Of a stretch of 64,000 nucleotides of DNA, positions 9,363-19,952 are shown piece by piece. A program made the position numbers and the translations under genes. How positions within the stretch are numbered: position 1 is the first letter of the stretch; every line of letters starts with the position of its first letter. The stretch is from NCBI GenBank assembly GCA_014904985.1, contig MU128964.1, positions 72,582-136,581 on the forward strand, in the 5' to 3' direction. A model generated the notes under the pieces. That model had not been told where the DNA came from, made no database searches, and worked only from the letters and a program-made list of their open reading frames with translations. The DNA is from Hydnum rufescens UP504. Its lineage: Eukaryota; Basidiomycota; Agaricomycetes; Cantharellales; Hydnaceae.

Positions 9363-10826
9363 ATGACCACACACCCACCACCATGGGTGTGTGGTCATAA
9401 GGTGAGTTTTTCTGCTAGTAGGTATGATGGCACAAAAAGAGCAGCGAAAGCTGCTCTTTTTGGGCTGCTTTGAAACTTTTTACTAACTCAACTTTAATTA
9501 TTCTAGATTGAGGCTTCGTTCAACATACAACAATAGCCTGCAAAATAATGAGAACCCAAATGGCAGCCCAACATGCGACCCACAGCAAGGGGCCAATGTG
9601 TGAAATATGGCAGCACACCAAATGAGGATGTGATGTGGCAATGACGCAAGATACGGCACCATGCCAAAAGAGGACATGACCCACAGCAATGTGGCAACGA
9701 TGCAAAATACAGCACCATGTCAAATGGGGACACGACCCATGGCAATGTGCCAAATGAGGACACGACCATGCCAAATGAGGGCCCCAGGAATCACACACCT
9801 GCCACGGCGGGTGTGTGGTCCCATATAAGGTGAGTCCCCACCCCCAGTAGCTACAACCATGCAAAAAGAGCAGCGAAAGCTGCTCTTTTTGCATGGTGTT
9901 TAATTTTTAACTAATTTAACAATATTATTTTATAGGTATTAACCATTCTCGCAAACCAATACTGATGCAAAACCCCCTGTACCCCCCCCTTATCGACACC
10001 TGAATGACAGGGCACAGGGAGAACCCGTACATACAAGCCAGAGTCCATGCTCCCAGTACCCTACACCTGCCACAGCGGGTGTAGGGTGCTCCAAGGTAAG
10101 TTTTTATTTTTATTTTTTATTTCTGATTCTTGTGGCACAAAAAGAGCAGCATGAGCTGCTCTTTTTGCATTGCTTTGAATATTTATACTAATGATTCGTT
10201 TATTATTCTAGGTTGACTTGTCCAAGACATGACAAAAACCCATGAAACAATGAGGGACTGAGTGGTAATGCAACACATGCCAACATGACATGCAACACAC
10301 GACACGCAACATGCAACATGCAACATGCAACATGCACCAACATGACACGCACCAATGCGAGACATGCAAACATGCCAAATGAGGACCCCAGGTACCACAC
10401 ACCCACTGTAGCAGGTGTGTGGTACGATTTAAGGTGAGTCCCTGCACCCCAGTAGCTACACCCATGCAAAAAGAGCAGCAAAAGCTGCTCTTTTTGCACT
10501 GCTTTGGATATTTGTACTAATATATCTTTTATTACTCTAGATTGTGGCCACAATGAAAACCCGCAAAACAAACAAGGGCCCAAATGGCAACACACCAAAG
10601 GGCAATGCAATGGACAGCAACATGCCAAATGGTGACACAACAAATGGCAATTCACCAGACAAGAACCGAATGCACCCAATGAGTGGCCCTATATACAGTG
10701 AGTCCCCCTGGTATTTATTTTCCTTAGCTACATTGCACAAGAAGAGCAGCCTCTGGCTGCTCTTCTTGGGTGCATGGGTGAGCCTAGTGTATGTAATAAT
10801 AATAAATAAATAATCCTAATGGCTAG
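9363..10826 (+). repeat. KDZ right-end array: five hairpin-intron modules downstream of the transposase stop
   Basis: Introns with donor, branch point and acceptor lie at 9402-9506, 9830-9935, 10096-10211, 10434-10540 and, less surely, 10698-10826. Exonic hairpins lie at 9363-9398, 9790-9819, 10058-10087 and 10392-10425; the last module has none. Intronic hairpins lie at 9433-9462, 9857-9896 (18-bp stem, GAAA loop), 10138-10167, 10465-10498 and 10738-10768. Stem sequences change in compensating pairs: the exonic stem at 10058-10087 has CCCTACACC with GGTGTAGGG, where others have CCACACACC with GGTGTGTGG. The array is on the same strand as the transposase and just after its stop, so it would form a multi-intron 3' untranslated region. 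Confidence 0.8.
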
Positions 10827-10839
10827 GGGCCCCAGGGTC

Positions 10840-10966
10840 CCTGGGCTGCTTGACCAGCCCCCTTGACTGAATTGCAGGGGCCCCCTGGGTCTGATATCTA
10901 GTTAGAGCATATAAATGCAACCCTTGAAGTATCTAGTTAGATACCAATAATTGGCTGACCAGGCTG
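10840..10966 (+). mobile_element. Right terminus of the KDZ element
   Basis: Read in reverse complement, this end starts CAGCCTGGTCAGCCAATTAT and continues through a TCTAACTAGATACTTCAAGGG-like block and GC-rich GGGGCCCC repeats. It matches the left end at 1017 almost base for base. The next eight bases (ATCCTAAT, 10967-10974) do not match GCATGCAT at 1009-1016, so 1017 and 10966 are not the two ends of one insertion. The left end of the KDZ element is not identified and probably lies outside the window. Confidence 0.75.
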
Positions 10967-12249
10967 ATCCTAATCCCATTTTTTTTTAGCTTCCAACCAT
11001 GTCAAACCTGAAGCAATCAAGTAATGGCTCTCAACCTGATGCTCAGAAGTGTGTAAGGCTTGCCATTGATCCTCAATTAATTACCCCAGTACCTTCACTG
11101 TCACCTTCGAATTCAACAATTGGAATTGAAATGGAGATGACTCAGAATGTGGCAGAGAACTCTGGTCTGTGTCCTCCGTCCCCCCTCTTCTGTGGACATC
11201 CTTACTAGAATCACCATTCAGGTAACTCACAAGAAATATTGTTAGCAGTCCAGCCTCAGACACCACTGCCAGCCTGTGGCCAGGGCTCCCAACTTGGCAT
11301 TCAGGCCTCACCTTCTAGCTGTCATCTATCAAAGATCCCACAAAAGGGAACTGTGAAAACTTTGGACATTGACCACTTCTTTCTGCAATACAAATCACAG
11401 CATGGAGAAGCCCGAGGGGAAGCAGTATGTAAATCTTGCAGGTATGCATTATTTTACCTCAGATCCAGGAGGAAATATGATAGTAAACAATGGACAGGAC
11501 TCTCTATAAGGAGTCAAATGCAAAGAAACCTGATGATGGACATACCTGGGTATATGGGAATTCGAGTATGACGACACTCTGGAAGCATTTAGAAGCCTAT
11601 CATTCAGAAGAATATCACGAAGCATGTAGAATGCACAATTGGGAAATTGCAATTGAATCAATTTGGAAGACTCACAAACAAGAAAAGGCTCATATGAATT
11701 CCCAAATCACAAAAGAGGAGTTCACCAAGGACAGATTTGTTGGTCAGCTCATTAGTTGGATCACTGCAGATGATCAGGTGTGTATTTGGAACTTCCCTAA
11801 TGAGGCATGAGTTCAAATCATTCCTCTAGTCTCTAAATGTGATTGAGTGTCCCGAGTTCTGCACCCTTTTACTTTATATGAATGAGGATCTGGCTGACAG
11901 TGACATACCAAGACGTACAGCAGTCCAAAGTGTGATATTTAAGAAATGGCTTGAAGAATTTAGTAGGCTGAAAAAAGATCTCACAGTAAGTCATATTTGT
12001 GAGTTCTCAAGTGTGCTCATTACTAGACTTGCTTGATACATTAGGGTTCCCTTGGGAAAATTTCAACTTTGCCCATACTTGGCCATCACTGCACACTGGA
12101 TACAACACCACAAAGATCGGACACTAAAACTCTGTGCCGACCTGATTGCTTTCCACTATATCCCTGGAAGTCACAATGGAAAATCTCTTTGTGACATTAC
12201 AAAGTGTATGCTTGAATGTTGTAAGCAGGATGGTTATTAAACCAATCCA

Positions 12250-13602
12250 ACCACTGTGCACAATGTTGAGCCGGGGATGAAAGAGGGGATCACAGATCTA
12301 ATCCAGATGTTCAGGTCCGAGTGGGGGAAGGTCTTTTGAACAGGGAAATTGCAGTGAGCCAACAAAGCCCAAGCAATTGAGTGAGAAAATGTGTGTTTCA
12401 GTCAAATTACCACACCCTAAGAATCTCTTCTTGATACCTTAGTCAAAGTGTAGTTAGAATTTTCTTTTTTTAGTGAGAAATCACCCAGGGACCAGCAGCT
12501 GTTCAAGAAGCTTCAAACTGGAGGGAGGGGGAGAACTAATGAATTTGTGTGCTAGCTGCACCTAATATACAATCCAGACTTCGACTCAATAGAAAGTGAA
12601 AAAGTCGGACTTAAGGGACACACAGACAAAAAGAAATAAAGTTAAAATCTTCAAAACTGATGGAGATATTCCAATTTCAAGATAAAAGGGGAGATTGACA
12701 CATTACATGCTATTCCTCCTTCAAACCTGGACAAGTTCCCTTAAGGAAAAGTGGAATAGGTCGCCCCAAGGGTCTTCTCCATTGGACATAAGAGGGCCGG
12801 AAGTAATTCGCTATTTTGAATGGTGGAGCAAAGGGGGAGTCATGGGAGGGAGTTGTCTTGTGAAAAATGGAGTTCGCATCCGCTCGTTTTTCCCTTGGTA
12901 CCTTTCGATGCGCATTTTTAACAGATTTCAGGGCATGGCATTCGCGAACAAATCCGATAAGAATTGGCTTCGAAAATCAAGAAATACTCCTTTAGAGTAT
13001 GAATCATGGCAAGATATTGTTACAGGGACCGCATTTTTGATCCGTTCGTTTCGTGTTTGGTACCGTTCGATAGGTATAATTTGTATCTTTCTGGGAGCAG
13101 TTGTTTCGAGCCGATCTGATCAAAAATGACGGAGAAATTCGAAAAATACTCCTTCAGAGTAGTGCAGCCCCTATCTGGATCATGTGACGAATCCGCAAGT
13201 CCAGAATCAGAACTAGGCCCGGTCTGCATCATTACATAATCACAATTCATTGCCCTTAAGGCAATAGGATGGCTTGGAAGAGCAGGCAAGTCATCCAGTC
13301 TTGAAGAAAAATGGCAAGTTGAATTGCCTTGTCCAAAGAAATTGGACTTGAAGTAGGGCATAAACTGCCCCTTTTTGATGAGGACTGTTGAAGTCTGACA
13401 GATAGTCAATAAATTGACTGGTGGACATAGTAAAGGAATGAGGCAATATTATGGGTTGGAAAGGGGTAGGAATCCAATTGATTTCTTGAATAAACGAATG
13501 GCGATAAAATTAAATGAGTGTGGTGACATATAATTGATTCGTTCGTAGGGAAAATGGCCTCAGATGAGGATTTCTATGGTGTAGGGATTTATCCCTCCAA
13601 CA
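12250..13602. repeat. Degenerate dispersed repeat, copy 1 (probable retroelement remnant)
   Basis: This stretch aligns by eye, with many small differences, to about 56350-57540. Shared landmarks include CAATGTTGA near the start, a GTCTGGGTG/GTCCGAGTG block, TACCACAC-CTAAG, AATATACAA(C/T)CCAG, AAGCTTCAAAACTGA(T/C)(G/A)GAGATATT, and the closing TAGGGATTT(A/T)(T/T)CCCTCCAACA. Both copies begin near TGTTG and end in CAACA, as an LTR read in either direction might, but I found no matching target duplication. No intact coding region is visible. Confidence 0.6.
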
Positions 13603-13650
13603 ACGTGTCAATATCCTACATAAGGTGTGTGCCGAACACAACTTCCTCCC

Positions 13651-14496
13651 TGTCAGGATCGAATTGACATTTGCTTCCGCCTAAGGACTTACCCGTCGGA
13701 GTATCATTCTTCATCGACTCTATCATATGGCACCTACTTCCTCAAATGCTCTTGTCTCCTCTCTCCCTCCATTCACTATGGGGGTTATTGTCATCCTTGC
13801 CATTATTGGCATTTCTCTTATTATTATTGCCCTTGCTCTATCGGGCCTCGGCCAGCGGGCTATGGGCTGGGTAGTCAACCAGTGGCAGCATTGGCACCCT
13901 TGTCAGCACCTGTCATTCCCTCATTCCCCACGTGAGTCCATGGAGTTGCCAATCCAGACTCCCCCTCCTCCTCCTCTACCCCCAGTCCCTGAATCCACAT
14001 CACCTGTCCCAATCCGTACTCCATCCACATCATTACGGTCCTTTGACACTTTGGACACCTTTGGAGTACCCAGGCGTACACTGCCTTGGAAGTACATACA
14101 CTAAGGGGGATACATATGGAAGTTGGGGCATAGCCATGTGGAGGTGTGCACAGGATTCGTAACACGGCTGCATCAGCTTAGTGAGGCTTAGTGATGGTGG
14201 CTGTGGAGGCTGACTGATGGGCTGTGGAGCCGGCATTCTAGGAAGATCCGGAAGGTTATGGAAGACGGCGGAAGGTTCTGGAAGGCTGGAGGCTGTGTGC
14301 AGGAAATAGTATTTATAGCCCTTCACAGTTGGGGATCACCAGTTTCGATCTCTCAGGATTCCCACTGCGATAGGTGCAAGACTTGTGTGTCCCTTGTTGT
14401 GTGGTGTATACTCAGGATTCCCACTGCGATAGCATGTGGTTAATTAATCTCTTTCCTCTTTCTGTTTGTGGCTTCGACGGCAGTGTCACCCTGACA
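13651..14496. mobile_element. Solo LTR, 846 bp
   Basis: The segment begins TGTCA and ends TGACA, an inverted pentamer with the standard TG...CA, and is flanked by a perfect 5-bp duplication CTCCC at 13646-13650 and 14497-14501. There is no internal retrotransposon sequence, so this is the product of LTR-LTR recombination. It contains a 125-codon open frame at 13727-14104 with a strongly hydrophobic stretch (MGVIVILAIIGISLIIIALAL), probably fortuitous, and two copies of CTCAGGATTCCCACTGCGATAG (about 14353 and 14410). It is nested beside the dispersed repeat inside the hAT gene. Confidence 0.85.
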
Positions 14497-16253
14497 CTCC
14501 CCATGAGAGATGTCCCTTTTCCAGGGTCTTGAGACTGTTTAACTCATCTAAAATAACTAACTAGATTGGGTGGTGGAGACTCAACAATGCCAGTAACAAC
14601 AACATGTTTATGGCAGAGTTCAAAAAAATCTTAAAAGTGGAGGGTATACAATTCTCAGCCAACAACAACAGGATTCAGTCAGTAAAATTTATTTGCTTCA
14701 CCTGTCTATTGTGCTAACAAGCAAAATATCCTCCTCTCAGATGTTTTGCCCATATAATCAATATCTCTGTTCAGCATGTGCTCACACACCTGAAGAAAGC
14801 TCCTCAGGGCAATATTTTGGGCCGTCTGTGCCGACTCATCCATGCCATGAGAACATTGAATGACCATCGCATAGCTTTCCAAGAGACCATCAAAAAAGGC
14901 AATGAGGAGGGTGAATTTATTCCCCATGTGCCTGAACTCGAATTGCTTTGAGACGTTGATACAAGATGGGATTTGCAATATGGGATGTTGCATAGAGCGA
15001 TACCAGCATGACCAGTAAGTTCAAGGGGAGGAGTTCATGATATGCTATCTCACTGATTTTCATCTTAGGCATTGGCAGCAATGTTTCAACAATGCAAATA
15101 TCACAATCTCCAAACCAAGAACCTAACAAATGCTGAGTGGAAAATGGTGGAGAAAATATGTGAGATCTTAGCAGTATGCCTTCAACTGTCTTATTTTCAG
15201 TGACTGATTGTGAAACTCATAGTACCCACACTCAGTCCACCAGTTGATGTCCGGCAAGGCCACACCAATCCTCAGTGGTGCATTACCAGCTTTCCAGTCC
15301 CTTCAGAATCAGTGGCAGGACCATGCAATAGCAAACAAGGACATTTTGGAGTATGTATTTGAGGGTATGGAGTGGCTGAACAAATACCATGAGAAGGCTG
15401 GCAAGACTCGCGCATATGTGGTCACAATGGGTGCACTGTCTTTCATTCATATTTTCTTTCACTCATATTTTGCTTCATCTTATATTAATGAGATTCATGC
15501 AGCTCTCAATCCAAATATCAAGTTATTGTTCATTATGAAGAGCTGGGACCCAATAGAACAGGAGACAGCAGTAGAATGGATCAAAGAGGAGGCAAGTCAT
15601 CCTGTGTCTCTCAGGTATGACTCTGACTCGAAATATTTATTTATTTAGCTCAGCAAGTATAGGGAAAAAACTCTGACTACAACTCTGCCCACAAGCTCAA
15701 CAACCACACTCTCTGAAAATGCACACATTATGCTTGGCCTCATTGACAGTGATGATGAAGATGACGAAAGCACAAGTATCAATGATGAATATCTGGCATA
15801 TATTTCGGCAAAGCATGCCCCCACTACAAAGCCCATACTTACATTCTGGCAGGTCCATTGTGTTTGGTTTCAATTTTTGAATGTCGGACAACGAATATTG
15901 ATATTGAGATCATATCCCTATAGGAGCATGAGCATATATATCCAACTTGGTTCCTTATGGCAATGGATTACTTACCGATTCAAGCCTCGTCCATCCCATG
16001 TGAGCGAGTATTCTCATCAAGCTCCGAGACCATGACAAAAAGGCACAACCACATCAAACCCGAGCTCATGGAAGCCTGACAAATGCTCAAGTTTATGCTC
16101 AAGAAGCAGTGGCTGAGCTTTATGGATAGCTGGGAGACTCTGATTGCTGACATGCGGGATGACAAGGACAATGAAACAAGTGTGCTTCAGGATATATTAG
16201 GGGCTCAAGGTTCGGAGTTGGACCAGATTCTGGAAAGACTGGGCAAAGAATAG

Positions 16254-16417
16254 GGTTACACCCATATGTGTACATACAAAGACTCAAGTCCACTTAGAGT
16301 CTAAGTCGACTCCTAAATTGGAGTTGGACTTCGGAGATAAGTCTAGTCTCTCGGAAATCTCACGGAGTCGCCCGAAGTTGACTCTAAGTCAAGCGAAGCT
16401 GAGTCGCGGCATCACTA
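16254..16417. mobile_element. Right subterminal region and end of the hAT element
   Basis: The sequence has repeated motifs of the AAGTC/GACTT and GTCGCC-GAAGTTGACTC kind and ends GAGTCGCGGCATCACTAG, close to the GAGTCACGGCAACACTG end of the MITE at 55384-55589. That gives a terminal repeat close to CAGTGNTGCCG, typical of hAT ends. The left end is not in the window. Confidence 0.6.
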
Positions 16418-17147
16418 GGGCCCATAACCTAATGAGCAACGGTGCTCGGCGGAAGCATAACGCACATGTAGAAGAGAAACACGAAGTATATACATTAGGT
16501 AAGCAAGCGTATATTCCTCCCAACATTCTCGGCGAGATTTGGGGTGTGATTTTTGGGACAAATTCAGGCGAATCTCCGCAGCCGAACGGACCCTAAGTGA
16601 ATGATGAAATTCACGTTCTTTTTTTGCATGCTGATTCACTCGGAGTAACGGGGATATCTTCAGCACACATCCTTTTCTGCGTGCTTTGGATCATGGAGTC
16701 GTTGTGGGTTCAAGAAAGTTCACTGCGACAAAGACCGATATAACTTGTGCCCGGCCGCTGTCACACGTGTTAGGAAAGAAGCGAACCGTCCATATGACAG
16801 AAAATAAAGGATTATGGTACACACCAATAGCAGGATCGCGCCTCGTGTTACTGTTCGATCACAACCGTCGTGTTCTACACGGAATTTTCGTTCCCATGTT
16901 TTTAGTTCTCTTTTCAAACAATTATTCTATACACAAAAGACGCGTCACAACACGCAAAGTGATCGTATGACTGAATCCGTGAGTTAGAGAAGACGAGGTT
17001 AGAGTTGACTTCACATTGGTCTCTGAATCTGTAATTCCGGAGCCCAATATATCGGTGCCGCCTAGATCACCGCTTCCTCATCATTCACCTACAACCTCCT
17101 GACCTCGTCCTTAAGACCAGATGAGAGATTGCATCTTTCCATTTTTG
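16418..17147. other. No recognisable gene
   Basis: Short open frames are present (for example 16686-16970) but none has convincing codon structure or a known motif. I see no repeat structure. Confidence 0.4.
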
Positions 17148-17411
17148 TTAGGGGCTCCAGAGTTCGGTTAGCAATCCAATATGACGTTGTATTTCCGCAG
17201 ACTGTTCCGGGAGGTTCTGGAAGGGTACAGTGGGAGACAGGGGCTCCAAAACAATGACGCTGACGTCAATTCCTTCAACGGCATCTCGTATGGCACCAAT
17301 GGCACCCCTAACACCCGGGATAGAGATACCGTCGAGTGCATTGTAACCCAGTTCCAGTATTGAAAATGAGCCGCATTTCGTGGTCTTCCCGGGCTTGAAG
17401 AATTGTCTCAT
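17148..17411 (-). pseudogene. Possible N-terminal fragment of an NLR-like or related signalling protein
   Basis: The minus-strand frame reads LELGYNALDGISIPGVRGAIGAIRDAVEGIDV, which resembles the LPGLKGAIGAVLEIVEAI-type helix common at the start of basidiomycete NACHT/NWD and related proteins. Only about 85 codons are present and nothing downstream resembles a NACHT domain. It lies upstream of, and divergent from, the TCTP gene. The resemblance is by eye and short; it could also be chance. Confidence 0.3.
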
Positions 17412-17720
17412 CTGGGAAAAGTGTGTAGGTAGACAGGGGTAGATTCGTGGGGAACAAAGTAGGGGAGGATCGCTCTCTTATTTTCGCTGACGGTGTAGTT
17501 GGGAGGTTTGATGAGATCGAAACCGAGTCCATAATGCTTCATTCTCGTCGGGGAAGCGGCCAAGCCAATCCAACACAACCGAGAGGTATCCCGGTGTTTG
17601 CCGTAAATATATCCGCCATCGATCAAAAAACTTTGGCTTGTTGTGCGCTTGGTGCAGAACCCTACGCGACCAATATACTGGGTCTCCCTCTAATAGTTCC
17701 AACTCACCAGCTATTCCAAA

Positions 17721-18463
17721 ATGCTTTTGTATCAAGACATCCTTACCGGCGACGAAGTTGCATCTGATGCGTTCCCTATGTGCGTTGTCCCACGCTTCAG
17801 ATGTGAAAGAGCCTCTCATTCGTATCGTTATATCATTCAGGAAGGAAGTAGATGGTATCGTGTATGAGTTTAATGCGGCTTTGATTACTATCAAGGAGGG
17901 CGAAGTCGATATTGGGGGAAATCCATCTCAAGAGGAGCAGGAGGAGGCTTTGGAACATGGCGCAGTTCAAGTCAACAATATCGTGCACTCTCACCGTCTT
18001 CAACCTACCGCTTTCGATAAAAAATCGTACCTAACGTATCTCAAGGTATCGCCACATATGCATTTCCTCCTAGTCCCCCTATTTATCGTGAGATATTCTC
18101 TCGTCCCGATAGGGGTACATGAAGGCGGTCAAAGCCAAACTTACCGAGACTAAACCCGAGCGGGTTGAGGCCTTTGAGAAAGGTGCTGCGGCATATGCAA
18201 AGAAAATCGTCGCCAACTTCAAGGACTACGAATTCGTAAGGCAGCAAATTTATGCTCAGCCGTTGATTTCACACTGATTTACTTGATGTAGTTTATAGGC
18301 GAGTCGATGAATGTAGATGGTATGGTCCTGTTGCTCAATTACCGCGAGGATGGAACTACACGTACGTGGGCCATCGGGATGTTATTCTATGCATCTAACT
18401 CATTAATGTGTATTAGCCTACTTTACTCTCTGGAAGGATGGGTTGAAAGAAGTCAAATTGTAA
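17721..18463 (+). CDS. TMA19: Translationally controlled tumour protein homologue (TCTP/TMA19)
   Basis: Five exons (17721-17779, 17841-18045, 18113-18235, 18292-18361, 18417-18463) give 167 codons, the usual TCTP length. The protein starts MLLYQDILTGDEVASDAFPM and keeps family hallmarks: VDIGGNPS, EDGAVQVNN-type (EHGAVQVNNIV), FDKKSYLTYLKGYMK, AYAKKIVANFKDYEFFIGESM, and LLNYREDG followed by YFTLWKDGLKEVKL. All introns are GT-AG and 55-68 nt. TCTP is a conserved, abundant cytoplasmic protein linked to translation and growth control; in yeast it associates with ribosomes. The frame is intact. The identification is firm. Confidence 0.96.
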
Positions 18464-19258
18464 ATCAACCAGATCTTGTTGTCTACATGTTCTCTCTAGG
18501 TTGTGTTCGGCGTGGATAAAGTCCGTTATTTGGACGACATGAGCCGGCTTTCATTTGCGATGAAACTTATTGTCGGTCTTGGATCGAATTAAATTTGCAG
18601 GCAACTTCGGATGTGCGTTAATTGGCACAGCCTGGGGATCGCATACCCGATTATTTTATGAGGCCCAGACTTTGGGAGTCGAATCTCTGCTTGTCAGTAT
18701 GAGCGCAGCATAAGGGAGCCCTGTTCTTTCTTTCCGGCAGGTTACAGATAGTCCATTCACATACGGGTCCGGTTTTGGGCGTCGCGCAGGGATACCAGGA
18801 TTGCTTTGGGGGCAGCCCAGACGTGTACAATAGATACGTTGGGAGTCTCTCGCTGCACATGCAAGAAAACGATGGATGGCGTTTGATCTGGAATAAGGTT
18901 CAATATCTGATCCTCCTCCTACCCGTCGGTCCCTTTCTGGAGGTGTGACGACGAGCAAACCTAGTGTTTACTGACTTACACAACCCGAGTGGCCAGGGGT
19001 GCACAGGGACAAAAAAAGGTGATTTCCGTGGCCACACACACCACGATGAATGCATGCTGACACCAAAAGAGGTGGGGGAATCCCAACTTCTGCTCATGTG
19101 CCATTTTGACGCGTACGTCATCGATAGGAACACCTTTCATAATCCAAGAAGGCGTGGAGCGGGTCTCCCGGGGCAAAGTGTAACGCGTAAGTGAGCCTAC
19201 GGTCGCAATAGGATTGTAGATTCAGACGTGTCACCAGAAGGTAATGGCCATCCAAGCC
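18464..19258. other. TCTP 3' flank, no further gene recognised
   Basis: The first part is probably the TCTP 3' untranslated region. The rest holds short open frames on both strands without recognisable motifs. Confidence 0.4.
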
Positions 19259-19363
19259 TAGACTCGTGACCAGTCTTCCTCAGCTCGCTGAGGGACTGGT
19301 ATAATGGGTATTGCCGGCAGGTTCTGTCTTGCGGCAAGCTGAGGAAGACTGGTCACGAGTCTA
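19259..19363. repeat. 27-bp perfect inverted repeat around a 51-bp spacer
   Basis: TAGACTCGTGACC... at 19259-19285 is repeated in exact reverse complement at 19337-19363. The spacer also contains partially paired sequence (GCCGGCAG / TTGCGGCAAG). It could be a miniature element, a terminator-like structure or an RNA hairpin; no target duplication is obvious. Confidence 0.7.
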
Positions 19364-19952
19364 ATCCAAGTCGACGTTTGAATGGATCTTCCGGCCCGTG
19401 CCGATTTCAAATTGTGGAGAGAAAACATTTAAGGTCGCGCGTTTTTCAACATTGCGTGCCCAAATCCGTCCCTTCTGTGCGGTCCCCACAGCAGGCCCCC
19501 GAGGGAAACTATACACAGCTGTCGGGAATATAATGGGAACATATTCGGACGACTTCAATGAAAGATATACTGCAACTGGTGTTGGGCCCCCTCTAAGTTC
19601 TGCTCCGCAACTAGTCATTTTGTCTGGTTCCTGGGATGCTCACGCTGAAACCTCTGAACTCATGGAGTATGAGCTCCTCTCGGCCTCTGTTTCTAATGCT
19701 CTTGGGGAAATGCGGACGATCTGCTGTTTCGAAATGCACGCGCCGGCAGAGATGCTGTATTGGATGACGAGAGCGCGATGATGGAGTGGGAGACGGCTCT
19801 CGGTACTATAATAGGGTGAGTCCGCGTCCATGTACGATGTATCGCGATTCGATCGTGTCTATCATGAATGGGCTCTGATGTCGTCTCTCCTTCATCTACA
19901 TCTCGAATCTGCATCGAATTTGAACAATAATGACGCCAGTCCAATTTCACAG
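19364..19952 (+). other. Probable 5' part of the SWT1-like gene, exons unresolved
   Basis: A plausible coding fragment at about 19735-19815 (RDAVLDDESAMMEWETALG) lies before a strong donor GTGAGT at 19816, but joining it to the next exon puts the frames out of register. I therefore cannot place the start codon. Confidence 0.3.

Larger units (their letters stand above)
10999..16253 (+). pseudogene. hAT-family transposase, decayed and interrupted by nested insertions
   Basis: Recognisable blocks in order: a BED-type zinc finger (KSC ... TLWKHLEAYH, about 11395-11615); a block ending FKKWLEEF (11839-12000); the LAITAHWI ... LIAFHYIPGSHNGKSL block (12052-12240); IGWW-LNNASNNN (14560-14640); CFAHIINISVQHVL (14735-14790); DVDTRWDLQYGM (14950-14985); the LPAFQ ... 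HIFFHSYFASSYI block (15250-15500); and the C-terminal hAT dimerisation region with SSIPCERVFSSSSETMTKRH (15990-16045). It ends at the TAG at 16251-16253. In-frame stops include TGA at 14949-14951 and 16077-16079, both fitting CGA to TGA, and TAG near 11206. The dispersed repeat and solo LTR at about 12250-14560 interrupt it, apparently within an intron, because the downstream block begins after CTAACTAG. Confidence 0.88.

Noticed and set aside
10544..10813. Asn/Gly/Pro-rich open frame in the KDZ right array
   Set aside because: It is a by-product of AAATGGCAACA-like repeats and crosses the last donor and hairpin.
1017..10966. A single 9.95-kb autonomous element with matching ends
   Set aside because: The ends match, but the flanking octamers differ (GCATGCAT versus ATCCTAAT), while 1017-5479 has exact duplicates. 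Nested insertions explain the data better.
17478..17894. 138-codon minus-strand gene
   Set aside because: It is the antisense shadow of the first TCTP exons and upstream region.
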